Below, in pieces: positions 52,285 to 64,000 of a stretch of 64,000 bases of DNA (position 1 is the first letter of the stretch; each line of letters begins with the position of its first letter). Below the pieces are notes generated by a model, which searched no databases, had not been told where the DNA came from, and saw nothing but the letters and a program-made list of their open reading frames with translations. The DNA lies in assembly GCA_001931905.2 (NCBI GenBank), contig MSJI02000905.1:62001-126000 (forward strand), in the 5' to 3' direction. The position numbers and the translations under genes were made by a program. This stretch comes from Cladosporium sp. IMV 00045 (taxonomy: Eukaryota > Ascomycota > Dothideomycetes > Cladosporiales > Cladosporiaceae).

Positions 52285-55254
52285 TCATGGAGTAGCAACG
52301 GCGGCCATCGATCCTTGTAATCGATCCTTGTAATCGTTCCGGTCGCCTCTCGCTGCTGCTCGCTTCTTTGAGTCTTCTTTTCGAATGCTCGAAACATACG
52401 TATGAAACTTCTGGCTCATCGTGAGAACCCTTTTGAAGTGATCCTCTTCAACCACGACTAACTCCGCATCCCTCGCGTCGCCCGACTCCAAGGTTTCGTA
52501 CTCTGCCAATGTGATTGCTGTTTGGAGCGCGTTACGTATCTCGCGGCCGTTGAGCTCGATCGTTCGGACCTCTTCGCTTTCGAGGATGTATCTTTTGGCG
52601 GCCTTGCCCACTCTGATCTCAGAATTCCTCTCCTTTTCCAGCTTGGAGAAAAAGCCTTTCCATATCGTATTGCGGGATTCGGCAGTAAGGGGCTCGTATC
52701 CAATCGCGACATGGACTCTGGACATGAAGGCGTCGTCGATCTGGCCTACCCGATTCGTGGTGAGGAACAGAAGACCTCTGAAGTATTCCATGCGCCTGAG
52801 GAAAGCTTCAACCATGTCAGTAAAGGACATCGATGGCACTGTCCTCTCGCCTTACCCGATACAAGGCCGTTGCGGCCCAAATCTCTGTTCTTTCTTTGCT
52901 CGAGAAAAACATCCGCCTCGTCTACCAACAAGACAGCATTCCAGGCCTCTGCAAGATGAAAGAACTTGAGTAACTCCGACTCAATCTTCGTTTCGGCTGT
53001 ACCGATATCTGCAACCGTGAGTGCTAAGAGAGGTCTTTGCAACCAGGCGGCGATGCTCTCTGGAGGTGTACATAAGCATTGTCTTTACGCCTATCGTCGG
53101 TGGATCAACTTACCGACTGTATAAGTTTTTCCTACCCCAGGAGGACCTGGACCTCGTCAGCTTACATTGCGGAGGTTATACGGAACGGCTTACCGTGCAG
53201 CAGGACAATCTGTCCGGCGCCCTTCCCCTCGATGAAGTCGGCGGACCAGGACTTTAGACCGGCATTGTGTCTGGCTGATAGAGCACGTATCGTCTGTAGA
53301 GCGTCTGGGTCGGCCAATACGACATTGTTGATGCTCTCCGGCGATGAGTCGATCGGCCGAACATATTCCATGCTGATCTTCACTGCAGAACGGTGAGTTG
53401 GGAGAACAGGCGAGGGAGCATATTCGTGACTTACTCCATTGTTTTGTGCTCAAAGCAAATGCCGGCGCCAATGGGTTGAGCAACAGAAGTTGATGCTCAG
53501 TCACCTCAGAGGTCTTATGAATAGCTTTCGCGTGCTGATCAATTGGGTTCTCTGGTAATATATCACCATCATAGATCGGATCATAAGCAAATTGAGCTTT
53601 TCTCTTTGATGGTTTTGCTGAACCGCGCGTTGAAGGATGTTTTCGCAGTGGAGTTGAATGGTTTGGCCCTGAAGATGACCACATTGAGGTATCATGTTCT
53701 GCATCATCTTTGAGGTAAATGTGGTCGTACGGAACGTACGTCTGGTACCCGTCATTGACGTTGTTCATCGCAGGCTCCGATCCGAGCACGTCAAACCCTG
53801 CGTCCCAGCCCGTTTTGTGGTCGACCACGACTTTCCCCCGATACTGCGATTGGTCAGTAGGGCATTATGCAACGTAGGGAGCATACTCACTGCCCGTTGA
53901 GTCGTCACGTCTTTGCCGTCGAAGTGAAACTGCGAGCCGCCAGCTCGAAGGGCATCTAAATGGAGCCTGTTCCGTTCCAAGATACGTTTGCGCCGTGCAC
54001 CGCCATCGTGAGCATCCCATATTTTTGCAGGACATACAGGAAGCGACAAAACTTCTCGCGACCCATCAAAGCGCGAAATATGATATTGGTTAGTCGACCT
54101 TGCGATCCGGCGACCATTGGTCACCATGTCCCAACAGGTAATGCGCTAATTTAGACAAGTTTGACTCCAAGGTTCAGTGACCTTTTCGACCTTTTCCACC
54201 ACAAAGACACCTAGCTCACCAAGAATTTGCCCGTATATGTCTTCTCCCGGTTCAAACATCAGCCAAAGCGAGTCAAAGTTGATGACTGGCTTGTGTTTCG
54301 CCAAATGTTGCAATGAGGGATGAACGGTACTCTCGAATTTGTCTCGTAAGAAGTCTCGTAATATTTGCATGTGAGCGACTTCCTTGTGCAAGCGTTTTGA
54401 ATCCTTTTTATCTGCGCCTTGCCCTGTAGCCATAGCTTGATTGCAGATCCAGGCCTCGATGTTCCTGTAATTATGCATCAACATGGCGTAGGGCTCGCTG
54501 ATGAAGACACTGCGGCGGAAGCCTTCCTCTGCGTGGGAGGCATAGTACTTGATCATTGACTTCAGTACCTTCCGCAGATGCCTCGAACGTAGAACTAGCT
54601 CAACCTTGAACACGCGCTTGATGCGTAGATCGTCAGGTGGGCATCGGGTCTCGGAACGCTTTCTTGGCCTGAGTGGTATAGGAGAAACCGACCTCGACCC
54701 CCATTTGGGCGAATACAGCGGGGTCTTCAGGTCATGTTTTGAGTCAGCCTCAATGACATGCGTGAATACCTCCAGGACCGACCGATGGCACCGGATGTTC
54801 CGATGATATTGGGCAGATTGGCCTTTCTTATTGGTTTTGCGAGAGTTGTCGTCGGTACGGAATGTCAAGTCAAACGGACTTTTCTGTATGTATGAATCGG
54901 TTGCGTCGGGATCAATGCTTTGGAACTCAGATTCCCGATAGACGAAAAGACGCCACGAAAGATTTTGAAACTCGGCTCCACGGTGCTCTGGGAAATCATC
55001 GTTTGACTCTGGATTGCTGACTTCGCCTTCGCTTTCAGATCCGCTTTCAAAGTAGCTCTCGGAGCTAGAGAATAGTTCTTCACCTATGTACGGAATTTAG
55101 TCATGATCAGAGCAAGTCAACTGTCGGCCATACCGTAAGGCTGTTCCTTTGCGTCAGCCGGGCTTTCAGGCAGCTGAGCTGGCATCTCCGATGTGACCTT
55201 CGCCCCTTCTGAGACTTGAATTGGACTAAGGTTCTGATCTGTGGGCGCCGCCAT
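52285..55254 (-). CDS. AAA+ ATPase with fungal N-terminal domain, in-frame stop
   Basis: Seven exons: 55134-55254, 53891-55083, 53435-53843, 53194-53382, 53114-53152, 52856-53059 and 52285-52805. All phases agree and give 892 codons. The N-terminal ~500 residues resemble the fungal DUF7025-type region (LWLMFEPGEDIYGQ, HISRFDGSREVLSLPV). The AAA domain has Walker A PGPPGVGKT in a 39-base exon, Walker B AVLLVDEADVFLEQR, sensor FLTTNRVGQIDDAFMSRVH and a C-terminal lid. The family's substrate is unknown. Codon 353 (bases 54148-54146) is TAG inside otherwise continuous family sequence. No good intron removes it, so this allele may be a pseudogene or carry an error. It is divergent from the DUF7708-like gene. 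Confidence 0.75.
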
Positions 55255-55619
55255 CTCCACTGCCAACACGAGTTTTCAACAACGAATTGTTGGGAATAAT
55301 CATCAAGACGGGAGCAACATATATATGCGAAGAGCTGAGGCGGCTGGCCATGGACGGCACGGCTGCATGTCAATGCAGTCAGACTGCATCACCCCTCATG
55401 ACCGATCCAGATTCATGAGCGACATGCATCCGTGTGCAGCTGAATATGTTGTCGTTCGCCTGTTGCCGCTGTGGCGTTATCTAGCCCTCCGATCGCCACT
55501 GACCGGTGAAGAAGGTGATAAGCGCGGGTAACCAGTGGTCTCGGCTTGAATGAAACATCATCGACTGAGTTGGCTGCTACCTTTTTACCGGTGACTCTTG
55601 TCGGAATCGTCGAAGGAGG
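55255..55619. promoter_or_regulatory. Divergent promoter of AAA+ and DUF7708-like genes
   Basis: 365 bases between divergent starts. No gene seen. Confidence 0.45.
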
Positions 55620-57491
55620 ATGGCTCCCATCACGAAAAATGCTGTAGATCCTGGTCCCAGCAGCAGCCTGATTCGTGCTTTTAGCGACAAAACGGGAGAG
55701 CAAGCGCCTGCCTCAACGCTGATCCGCAGCTTAGGGAGCAAGGTGCAGCGCGATAGAGCCGAAGAACAACGAATTGAGATCTTGAGACGCGAATGGCCTC
55801 TCTTGTTTGCGGATGCTGATCATCTCTCGCACATGTAAGAGAATCTCTTGACCCGAAGATCCTAGGGTCACGACTGATTAAACTTTCCTAGGCATGTACC
55901 CACGGAGGAAGAACAATTGTTGAAATGTAGCCGAGCTCTCGCAAAAGCCTGGAAATCCTTCCAGCAGAAACTGCCGCCGGAGCAGCAAGAGATCCTTCAA
56001 GACACGCCTCCAAGTTTGTCTACTCTGTTCAACGCAGTGAAAGCGGGAGCAAACAAGTGGCAAGCTGAGCGAGAGGAAAGCACATGGGGAAAGACCAAAG
56101 CTGTCTTCACCAGGCTGGCGAGATCGGCGGATGACCATAGTCAACTTCTTGCTGTTGTACCCAACAACGACAAATACATCTCGCTCCTCACAGGCTCGCT
56201 GTCAGCCATTACGAATGCCATAGTACGACACGACGAGCTCGCCTTAGCCCTCTCAGAGAGCCTCGAGCAACTATGCGAAGACATAGCTTATTGGAGGGAG
56301 CAAGTGCTCGTTCATGCGAAAGTACCGGAGATGCAGGAATATGTGCGAGAGTTGTACGTCGTGATATTCGAGTTCTTGACCGACATATTCACAAAATGGT
56401 CGGCTTCAGGTCTGTCGCGGTTTGCCAGGGCCTTTGACAAGAATGCTGCAGACAAACTCTTCAAGTCGAAGCAAAATCGGATCGACAGGCTGACCAACAA
56501 GCTTGATCGCGCTGCTAGACTTGATACAGAGGCAAAAATAGCTGCCTTAAGCGACCAGCTATCCAGATTTGAGAGAGGGGTTCCCGCAGAAGATGTGGAA
56601 CGGCTCTTCGTCAAGCTCGGCAACAATGTTCAAAGGCTGTTGCAAGAACAAGACTTTTACCTGAGGCCTGAGCTGCAGGTCCCTCCAGGGAAGCGCATTG
56701 AATTTGAGCAAACTCAATTCGCCCTGGACGTCAAGGAAACCGATGATGTTGTCGAGCTCGATTTACTCGGTGCTATTCCGAACCTTGAAGATCTCTTGAC
56801 CATACCACTGAAAAGTATGAACAGCTTCGCCGGTCGAGCGTCACATCTGCGAGTTGAGAAACGGGTGATCGCAAAACTACGCGACTGGATCTCAGACGAC
56901 GATCTCAAGTACCTGTGGATCGAAGGGCCGGCACATGTCCCAAAGCCCTCCCAAAACACCCTCACAGCGGTCGCCATGATCGCCGCCCTCGAAGATAGTC
57001 ACCCGACAGTCTCTTGTTTCTGTGACTCGATGGATGGCAACCCCGGCCGGATCCTACGACTTTTGATAGACTCTTTCATCGCACAGACAGCAAGCATCTT
57101 GCCTTCTCGAGTATCCTGCTCTACTGATCTCTCGGCAGATCGTATTAGAGAGAGCATGGAACCTCAAGCGCCGGTTTCAGACAGACTGTCAATTCTGAGA
57201 GACATCCAGCAGCTCGTCCGCAGACCTGTGTTCTACATTATCGATGGCCTTCAGGCGGTAGAAGATCGCTCAGATCGAAGCCATAGTCACGACTTGCAGG
57301 AATTTTTGCAGCTTTTGTGCGCCAAAGTCGACAAAACAGAAAGCCTGAAATTTGCGAACAAGGTCTGTCTCACGACTGACGGATACGTCGATGCCCTTGC
57401 CAGAAAATTGGACTTAGCGGACATCGAAAAGATCACTTTCGACGTGGAGTGCGGCGAATTGGCGACTGAAGACGAGAATTTCGGCCTTTGA
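55620..57491 (+). CDS. DUF7708/STAND-like protein without a P-loop
   Basis: Two exons, 55620-55834 and 55892-57491, give 604 residues. The intron 55835-55891 has a GTAAGA donor. The segment at about residues 110-290 (STLFNAVKAGANKWQ, TRLARSADDHSQLLAVVPNN, YVRELYVVIFEFLTDIFTKW) resembles the helical DUF7708 domain found at the front of fungal NACHT/STAND proteins. The next domain starts like an NTPase (LKYLWIEGPAHVPKPSQN) but lacks the GxxxxGK[ST] P-loop. A Walker-B-like VFYIIDGLQAVED follows. It has no ankyrin, WD or TPR repeats. It may be a non-hydrolysing relative of fungal NLR-like proteins; function unknown. Confidence 0.65.
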
Positions 57492-57554
57492 GATAAGCGT
57501 CGTCGATGAAATAAAAATTGCCTGGCTCCCGAGCATATCATTGAATTACACCGT

Positions 57555-58626
57555 CTACAGGCCGACAGCTCGCTGACTGATCTCCCAAAGACGCTCCTCT
57601 CCTCCCTGGTCATAAGCATACGGCGCATAAGCTGGTACATTACTCTGGTCACTATCCTCCACAGGCCGCGCCTCTCCGACTTCCGCCAGGTAAACGCCCC
57701 CGTAGCCATTGAAACGGGGCTCGAGAGCCGCCCAGACAGTCGTGGCAGCGCCCTGGGCCACATTACAACCGGTCTTGTTGAAGTGCTCCATATCACCGGC
57801 GTTGCTCATTGTATCGGCTTCGAAATGCCTTGTGATGCCGGTCTCTAGAACGACACCTGGATGGACCGAGAGGCCACGGACAAAGGGAGCGTAGTGGCGA
57901 TCGATTGAGTTGCACATCCAGATGTTGGCGGTTTTCGATTGACCGTAGGCAGCCAAAGGGTCGTAAGGGCCTTTCTCAAAATTCATGTCGTCGAAGCGAA
58001 CCCCGCCAAAGCGATGACCTCCGCTGGAGAGTGCGATTACCCTGCTAGGTGCAGCTTCGGTACCTGATTGAGACAGCATAGGTTCGAGGAGGCGGAAGAG
58101 CAGGAAATGCCCGAAGTGGTTGCTACCAAGCTGTCGTTCGTAGCCGTCTTCGGTGAGGCCGAAAGGACACGCCATGATACCTGTTCGAAATCAGCACTGC
58201 TCTCATCTTAATACAGCCTCAATGGTATCACTGACCAGCATTGGTGATCAACACATCAAGCCTCGAACACCGCTTGCTGAAATCAGCAGCGGCAGAGCGA
58301 ACACTCTCCAAACTGGAAAGATCCATAACAACAAACTCGGGCTTCAAGCCCTTCCCATCTTGCCCAATAGCTTCTACAGCAGCCTTTCCTTTCTCCTCAT
58401 CGCGAGCCGTGATGAACACCCTGGCGCCTATCAACTGCAAAGTCTTTGCAGTTTCGAGACCGAGTCCGCCGGTGCCTCCCGTTATGAAAACGACCTTCCC
58501 CTCCATTGCACGCTCTGCGCGCAGGTCATGAACGATCTCGACAGCGGTTGGTCGTTGATCGCCTGGACCATTTGGGTCTTTGAACCGTTCAAGGTATGGT
58601 CGATATGGCTGTTGTGGTGCCGGCAT
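57555..58626 (-). CDS. Short-chain dehydrogenase/reductase
   Basis: Two exons, 58236-58626 and 57555-58180, give 338 residues. The intron 58181-58235 has a GTCAGT donor. The N-terminal NAD(P)-binding motif is KVVFITGGTGGLGLETAKTL, followed by VVMDLSSLESV, and LDVLITNAG is completed across the intron. The catalytic part is RVIALSSGGHRFGG with the YGQSK motif (YxxxK). The overall shape is that of retinol-dehydrogenase- or WWOX-like SDRs. The ~30-residue N-terminal extension has no clear targeting signal. The substrate is unknown. The stop is 63 bases from that of the convergent DUF7708-like gene. Confidence 0.85.
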
Positions 58627-59624
58627 GGTTTGTAGAAACGTCGTTTGGTGTGGATAGTAAAATTCTTAGCGTTCTGCTTGCATCCGACAAGCGATACGTG
58701 GGTTTAAGTGTACGATTTTATACTGATGATGTTCACAGCATGACATTGTTCTTTGCACAAGGCGGAGGGTTAGCTGATGGTGTTAGGACATATTATCTCC
58801 GTAGAGTCCAACTGATGATCGGCTTCGTGTGGGTCGTTTCTTGTCAACCTTCCATAACAGGTGTTATGCCAGCAAATGGCGTGACACGAAGTGGAGACAT
58901 CTCGTCATGTCGTTATACATTTATACGCGGGATAGGGATCATTCGATGTTCTTTTGGACTTCGGTATCCAGTACGGAGGTAGTGCAAATGGCGTCTCCAC
59001 CGCGGACGCACGCGGCCGCGTCTTGGCAAAAAGCGGACACGTAGGGCTCGAAGATAATGATCGTGGCATCAGACTATTTTCTCGATCGGTCATCATTTCT
59101 AGACGAGGCACTTTGTAATTTTCGGAGATGAAGAAGAAAATGCAAATGCTGGATGACTTCCCCTGTGGCCAAAGCTTCATTTTGTAGACGATACCAAGGC
59201 CTGGTAGGCCTCTCAAATAATAAGAATCTTCGATTTGCTCTTCTTGCACTTCAGTGACTTCTTCGACGAGCGAGAGCTTCCGAAATTCACTTGCAAGGTG
59301 TACTACGCTCTTACGAACTCGACAGGCATTACAAGCTACCCGCATAAGCGTCCCTATCTTCACTCCGGGACAATTTAGCCGAGTGGCTCGACGTTACTTC
59401 TTTGGATTACATGCTGTTATGATCGATGCTTCTAGGCGATTGACAGAGTCGCGGACGAGTAGTCAATGATCCAGCATGCGCAGAAGGAGACCATGGTGGG
59501 CTCTGCTTATGAAAGGTTGTCGATGGGGCAAGGAATTGGGTTTTTGGGGTGCATCAGGGAACATCAAGCATCAAAACCAAATCTGACAAGAGAATGAATT
59601 TGCGTCGTCGATGAACGTTCTTCG
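58627..59624. other. Intergenic, no gene seen
   Basis: About 1 kb: the SDR promoter and the 3' flank of the C2H2 gene. A tRNA A-box-like word near 59376 has no matching B box. Confidence 0.5.
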
Positions 59625-62600
59625 TCACCCGCCATCCACCCTCCTTCTCTTGACCGGACTCTCGTTTCCATCGTCGTCATTCGGCGCTCCCACCGCAGTA
59701 AGATTTCCTCCTCGATCTGACGAGGGCCCAGCTTCAACACTTGAGGTAAGACTGCCGTCTCGCACACTGTGAGAACCGTATCCACTGTCTGAGATGGTTC
59801 GCTCTTGCGAATCAGGCTCCAGAATTTCCGGCTCTTGGTTCCTGCTCTCATCTTTCCTTTTCCGACCGATTGTTGGCATGACGCGTGAGACCTGTTCTGT
59901 GAAGCTGGCCGTCTCGCCACCTATCAGCACAACTGCAGTTGGGAATTTGTTGAAGACTTCTGGCAAACCATCGACGAAGTCGTCAGCGCTTTTGCTCGGC
60001 TCGTCGGAACAGAACTGCGTGATGACTCTTTGGCATCGTCGACGGGGTTTGGGGCTTTGGCAGTGGCACGCGCTGAAACACTTCTCAATGTTCGTCCAGT
60101 ACAAGCCTTCTGCAAGCTGTGCGCAAGTTCTAGTATGCTCAAACTGTTCAGTGCCCTCTCTCAGGACCGACAGTGGCGCGACAAGGTAATCCTTCCCGCA
60201 TGGCATATTGGCATTGACGGTGCATCGGCCAAACTGCTGGACTTGTCCTGTCGTCAGTCTTACAAGGTCCCCGAGTTCTGAGCCGTGGATGTAAATCGCA
60301 TCTACGCTCCTAGCATAACGCAGCCAGGGCTTTGCGCCATCGCTGAATTCAACAGTACGAGGCTCCAAGAGGCTCTTACTACTCAGCAGGTCTCTGAACT
60401 GAAATCCAATTGCCTTGGTCCCTTTCAAAGCAAGATCGACGTTTGGAGACTTTCGGGCAAGTACCATTCGATCACGAATCTGCTCAAGCCAATGGTAGAA
60501 GAACTGAGCTTGATGCTGAAACAGATACCACTCTTTGGTCACCGGAGGGTGTTCGAGAGAAGATTCACTGGAAGCTCCGTCTGAATGCTCTCCTGGCACC
60601 GGCGCCTTGCTTTCTCTTTTCAGACTGGACGTGTAAAGCTGAAGTGCCCGATTCTCAACAGACATGAGCGTTTCGAAAGAAACCAATGGCCCAGCGGGTG
60701 TTGAAGGAGACCAGATCTTTTCAGCGACCCCTTGTGGAGCAAGTCTGGAATATTTCCCTGACAGCCATGCGCGACATAGATGCAGGACGGTACTTGCGCC
60801 GTCTGCAAGGCAGTGTTGTTGGGTTTTCGTGTCCGTCAAGATGACTTTCCAGCCCATGGCTTCCTCCATGTTCCTCGCATAATCTTGGCTTTGCAGGATC
60901 TCTGGAATGTCCTTCGTTCCGCGCATGACTTTTGTACCGATGTTGATGTACTTGCCCGCGGTTATGGTGATGGCCGCTTCGGCACAAAGCCCATGGTTTG
61001 TTGGCCGGCTTTTTGCGTACTTGATGTTGCTATAGTCTGCCGCGGGACTTCCTGTTCGCCATAAAAAGTTAGCAAGATTCGGGGAATGGGGTCTTGATCA
61101 GCGTGAGATCCAGGTTGTGGTCAACACTGGAACCCATGATATGTTACTTTCCCAGAAGAAGTAGAACTTACCTACGAGGTAGTCCGCCGATCTTAGCCAG
61201 CCAACAAAATGTCGGGCACCAGGAAAGAGAGCATCGTCAAGACTATTGAGAACAGATTTGCCAAATCCTCGGTTGTAACTCAGTCTCCTGCCTCCCGTGT
61301 CTGCCGTCAGGTGCCAGATGACAGAACCGCCAACTTTGAGTGTCGGTGTCAGGAGAGTCGCGAACCCCTTCAAGATCAAGGTCCCGTTGTACACAGTCGC
61401 CCAGAGAGTTTGTGCCAGCGCCAACATCAGCTCCACCGAGATTTCAAGCCCTCTTTCTTCGATTGTCCTCGGGGGAATAGGAAACCCTTGGACAATCATG
61501 GGGTTGCGGAACATCGCATGCCAGCAAGATGCACTTGAGGGCGCGCTTGATGCGATTTCATCAGCCAAGATTTTCGCCACAAGCTCAACTCCTGAGGCTT
61601 TTTTCGAGACTGTTCTCAATTCTAGATGACATGTTTGCATACCCTCACCAGTGGAGGCTCTGCATGAACTGGAGATCCAGATGAGGACCTCGGCGGCATC
61701 AAGTAGAGACGATAGATCGCCACTGAGCTCGAAGAATGTCCACTCGCTGCCGAATAGAAGTCTCAGATCAAGGTCTTTCTCCTGGCTATGGAAGACGTTG
61801 CTGGTAGAGTCGACAGCCGACTGAATCAGACTAATAATCCGCGAGCCAAAGGATGGCCAGAGCCACTGTGCGTAACCCTGGCAAGTGGCAGCGTAGGCAT
61901 CTTGATCGGATCCAGAAAGCGTAATCACAGATCTAAACAACGGCGGGATCGAGAGGTGACCATATTGCTGGCGGAAAAATTGTCTCGGTTGCCATGGAGC
62001 TTTGATGCTCAACTTGTAGCGTCCTTTAGAGTCCCTCACGCAAAGGTGCAATGAGTTGAGAATCGTTTGTCGGATGCGCGTCCGCGCGGCGTCATTGACA
62101 TCCGACTGAAGACTGATGTTGAGGTTGCGAACGAGCCATGCATACTCTGCACTCTCAAGTAGGAATTCACGAAGATCCGAATAACCCGGAAGTACGTTGT
62201 CGTCCTCATCTTCACTCTGCGCGGGCTCGCTTGGGTCCAAACTCCCTGTTGGCGGACATGCTGCCCCCCCATCTTGCCATCTTTTCGGCAAGGGACATAC
62301 CTTCGGATTCATCACGCGGGACAAAGTCGTTTGCTGTCGTTATCTCATCGCGGAGGTGATCGTAAATACGCCTGCGAGGGGTACATTAGCCATTCATGCA
62401 TTAAATCCTCGATTCGAGTCATGTCACATGGCTAGATGTGCTTCGAGACTCAAGACTTGGAGATGTGACGTTGATTGAGAGCTCACCTTCTTCCATGGCG
62501 TACAAAAGAAGCGGCTCCTTTTTCTGTGATCGACCTTGCCTGTTTACTGATCATGACAGCGAAACATTGTAAAAGGTCGGTGACAGTATCCCTACTCGTA

Positions 62601-64000
62601 CAGACTTTCTCTCGAGCCTTGACGGAGATGCTGTTGAACAACTCTCGAGCAAATTGACCTTCCAATACGCGTTTGTCGGAGCTCGGCAGAGCGGATGAGT
62701 ATCCATCCGAAACAATGCTGGCGCAGTCGTCTTTCACAAACCCTTGTTCACAACGCGTCTTGGGATAAGTGGGGAAACCTGAATCATACCCAGAATCTGT
62801 TATGGTCATGTCTTTCGACAGTGGATGCTCGAGCACCGCCGGAGCAGGAATATCATCTAATGTTGAATTGCAGTCCACCGTATCAAGGCCAGGTATTTTG
62901 GGCAAATTGCTATGGCTTTCATCGACGGACAGAAAGCCATCGAAAAGCTCGTCACGTATGGTATCGTCTTCCGGTAGGGGATCCGTGGACGGCATTCCAG
63001 CATGGTCCCACCCGGGGGGGAAGCTCGGCGAAGGCCATAAGTCGTACTCCGTATCAAGGCCAGGGACCACGGACAGATTGCTGTGGCTTCCATCGATGGG
63101 CAGAGAGCCAATGAAGCCCCTATCAAGTATGGTATTGTCTTCGGGTAGTGGATGCTGAAGCGCCCATGGGCTCTGATCGACCGGCCGTCGATAGGGCTCA
63201 CTACCTGTAAACGTCTGGTTTCCCAAGGCACGCAGTCCTGGATCGACTTCGATAGTGTTGGCAGGTGTTGTAGGCACAGTGTCATTCTTTAAGCGCTGAT
63301 CATAACTTCCAGCGTTGACTTCCGTCGACCTGAACAACGGTCAGGCATCTTCTAAGGTCATAGATTTCCGAACTCACATGTCTATTAGAGACCCGATGTC
63401 GCTGGAAGGGTGCTTGGTCATGCAATGTCTCTTGCAGTAGTCCAGTCGCAGGAATCGCCTTCCGCGATTGGCTGATGTTTCGCACGCGACACATACGTAG
63501 CTCTTGTCGCCGAGTCGCATCTCGTTGTGTGCGGATCTCCGATGACGAGTGAGGTCAGATTTCAAACCGAATGTGCGAACTTTATCTTGACATCCGGGGT
63601 GATTGCATTTGTATCGTTTCATGTGTAGTTGACTCGCATGTCTCCTTCGAGCAGTCAGCTCAGAGCAGTCAATTGGCGTTATCATCATTCAACTTGCTGT
63701 GCGTCCCTGCGGTCCTTCGGCTGGTATCTGCAGTTTGGACAAATGGATAATGGTACAGATGATTCCTTCCCGTACGCATTGCCCGAGGGCGCATTGTCTT
63801 GGCTTGACGAAGCTCTCTCTGATAGTTGACCGGGGTCGATCGTGGAAACCTCTGCTTCAGATGCAGGCCCTGGGAAGGCTGGATTCGATGCGACTGTATT
63901 TGGTTTGAGTGCACAGGGTGTTTCACGAGTTTTCAAGTCAGGCTCCAGACACGGGACCCACTTGGACGGTTCGGATGAATTTTGCACAAGCAGATCATCC
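59625..64000 (-). CDS. Large C2H2 zinc-finger protein, 5' end beyond the window
   Basis: Exons in the window: 63698-64000, 63378-63644, 62487-63329, 62301-62371, 61172-62245 and 59625-61051, about 1328 residues. Introns are 63645-63697, 63330-63377, 62372-62486, 62246-62300 and 61052-61171; the first has GC-AG ends. Its removal completes a C2H2 finger (CPNC, then RHASQLH), next to a second (CNHPGCQDKVRTF to HRRSAH) and a CVACETSANRGRRF segment. An acidic Ser/Pro-rich region with loosely repeated blocks (HPLPEDNTI, DPLPEDDTI) follows. A globular region contains IVQGFPIPPRTIEERGLEIS, a motif I associate with large uncharacterised fungal proteins. The C terminus has a nuclear-signal-like PVKRRRVDGG. 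The function is unknown. Confidence 0.7.

Noticed and set aside
59370..59400. tRNA A-box-like TAGCCGAGTGGCTCGACG
   Set aside because: No B box (GGTTCGANTCC) within the next 80 bases and no foldable acceptor stem.

Overview
The window is nuclear DNA of a filamentous ascomycete. The protein families (SEC59, ERG6, PRP39, COX23, PEX10, DPH6, a Csx2-type ArfGAP, a Zn2Cys6 regulator, fungal-only STAND-like and AAA families), the many 41-140 base GT-AG introns and the compact spacing point to Pezizomycotina. Dothideomycetes is my best guess, on general resemblance only. All gene models below were joined by hand from splice signals and reading-frame continuity; none was checked against transcripts or a database.

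Layout. 0-8 kb: the tail of a GPI-anchored wall protein, dolichol kinase SEC59, sterol methyltransferase ERG6 and a secreted pectate lyase. 8-10.5 kb: gene-poor, with a decayed tandem repeat of about 171 bases. 10.5-21.7 kb: a three-gene block (RING-finger protein, COX23, PRP39) present twice head to tail. The copies meet at a 20-N assembly gap that cuts PRP39 copy 1. 22-31.4 kb: PRP39 copy 2, PEX10, a BAR-PH-ArfGAP gene with a frame break, and DPH6. 32-33.4 kb: a nucleoside phosphorylase-like gene with a decayed copy of its own 3' end. 33.4-36.4 kb: mostly empty, with a perfect 15-bp palindrome. 36.4-42.4 kb: an FAD monooxygenase and a 1449-residue disordered protein. 45-52 kb: a multi-membrane-span protein, a RidA-family imine deaminase, a D-amino-acid oxidase and a Zn2Cys6 regulator. 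52-64 kb: an AAA+ ATPase gene with an in-frame stop, a DUF7708/STAND-like protein, an SDR, and a large C2H2 protein running off the right edge.

How the genes work together. The clearest functional unit is at 47.3-49.7 kb. A D-amino-acid oxidase and a RidA-type deaminase are transcribed divergently. The oxidase makes imino acids and the deaminase hydrolyses them. Both end in peroxisomal targeting tripeptides (AKM and SKL). Their shared 480-base promoter carries three hairpins with inverted CGG/CCG triplets, and a Zn2Cys6 regulator lies next to the oxidase. I propose a peroxisomal D-amino-acid detoxification module.

The 10.5-21.7 kb duplication looks more like two allelic contigs that overlap at a scaffold gap than a real tandem duplication, but the sequence alone does not settle it.
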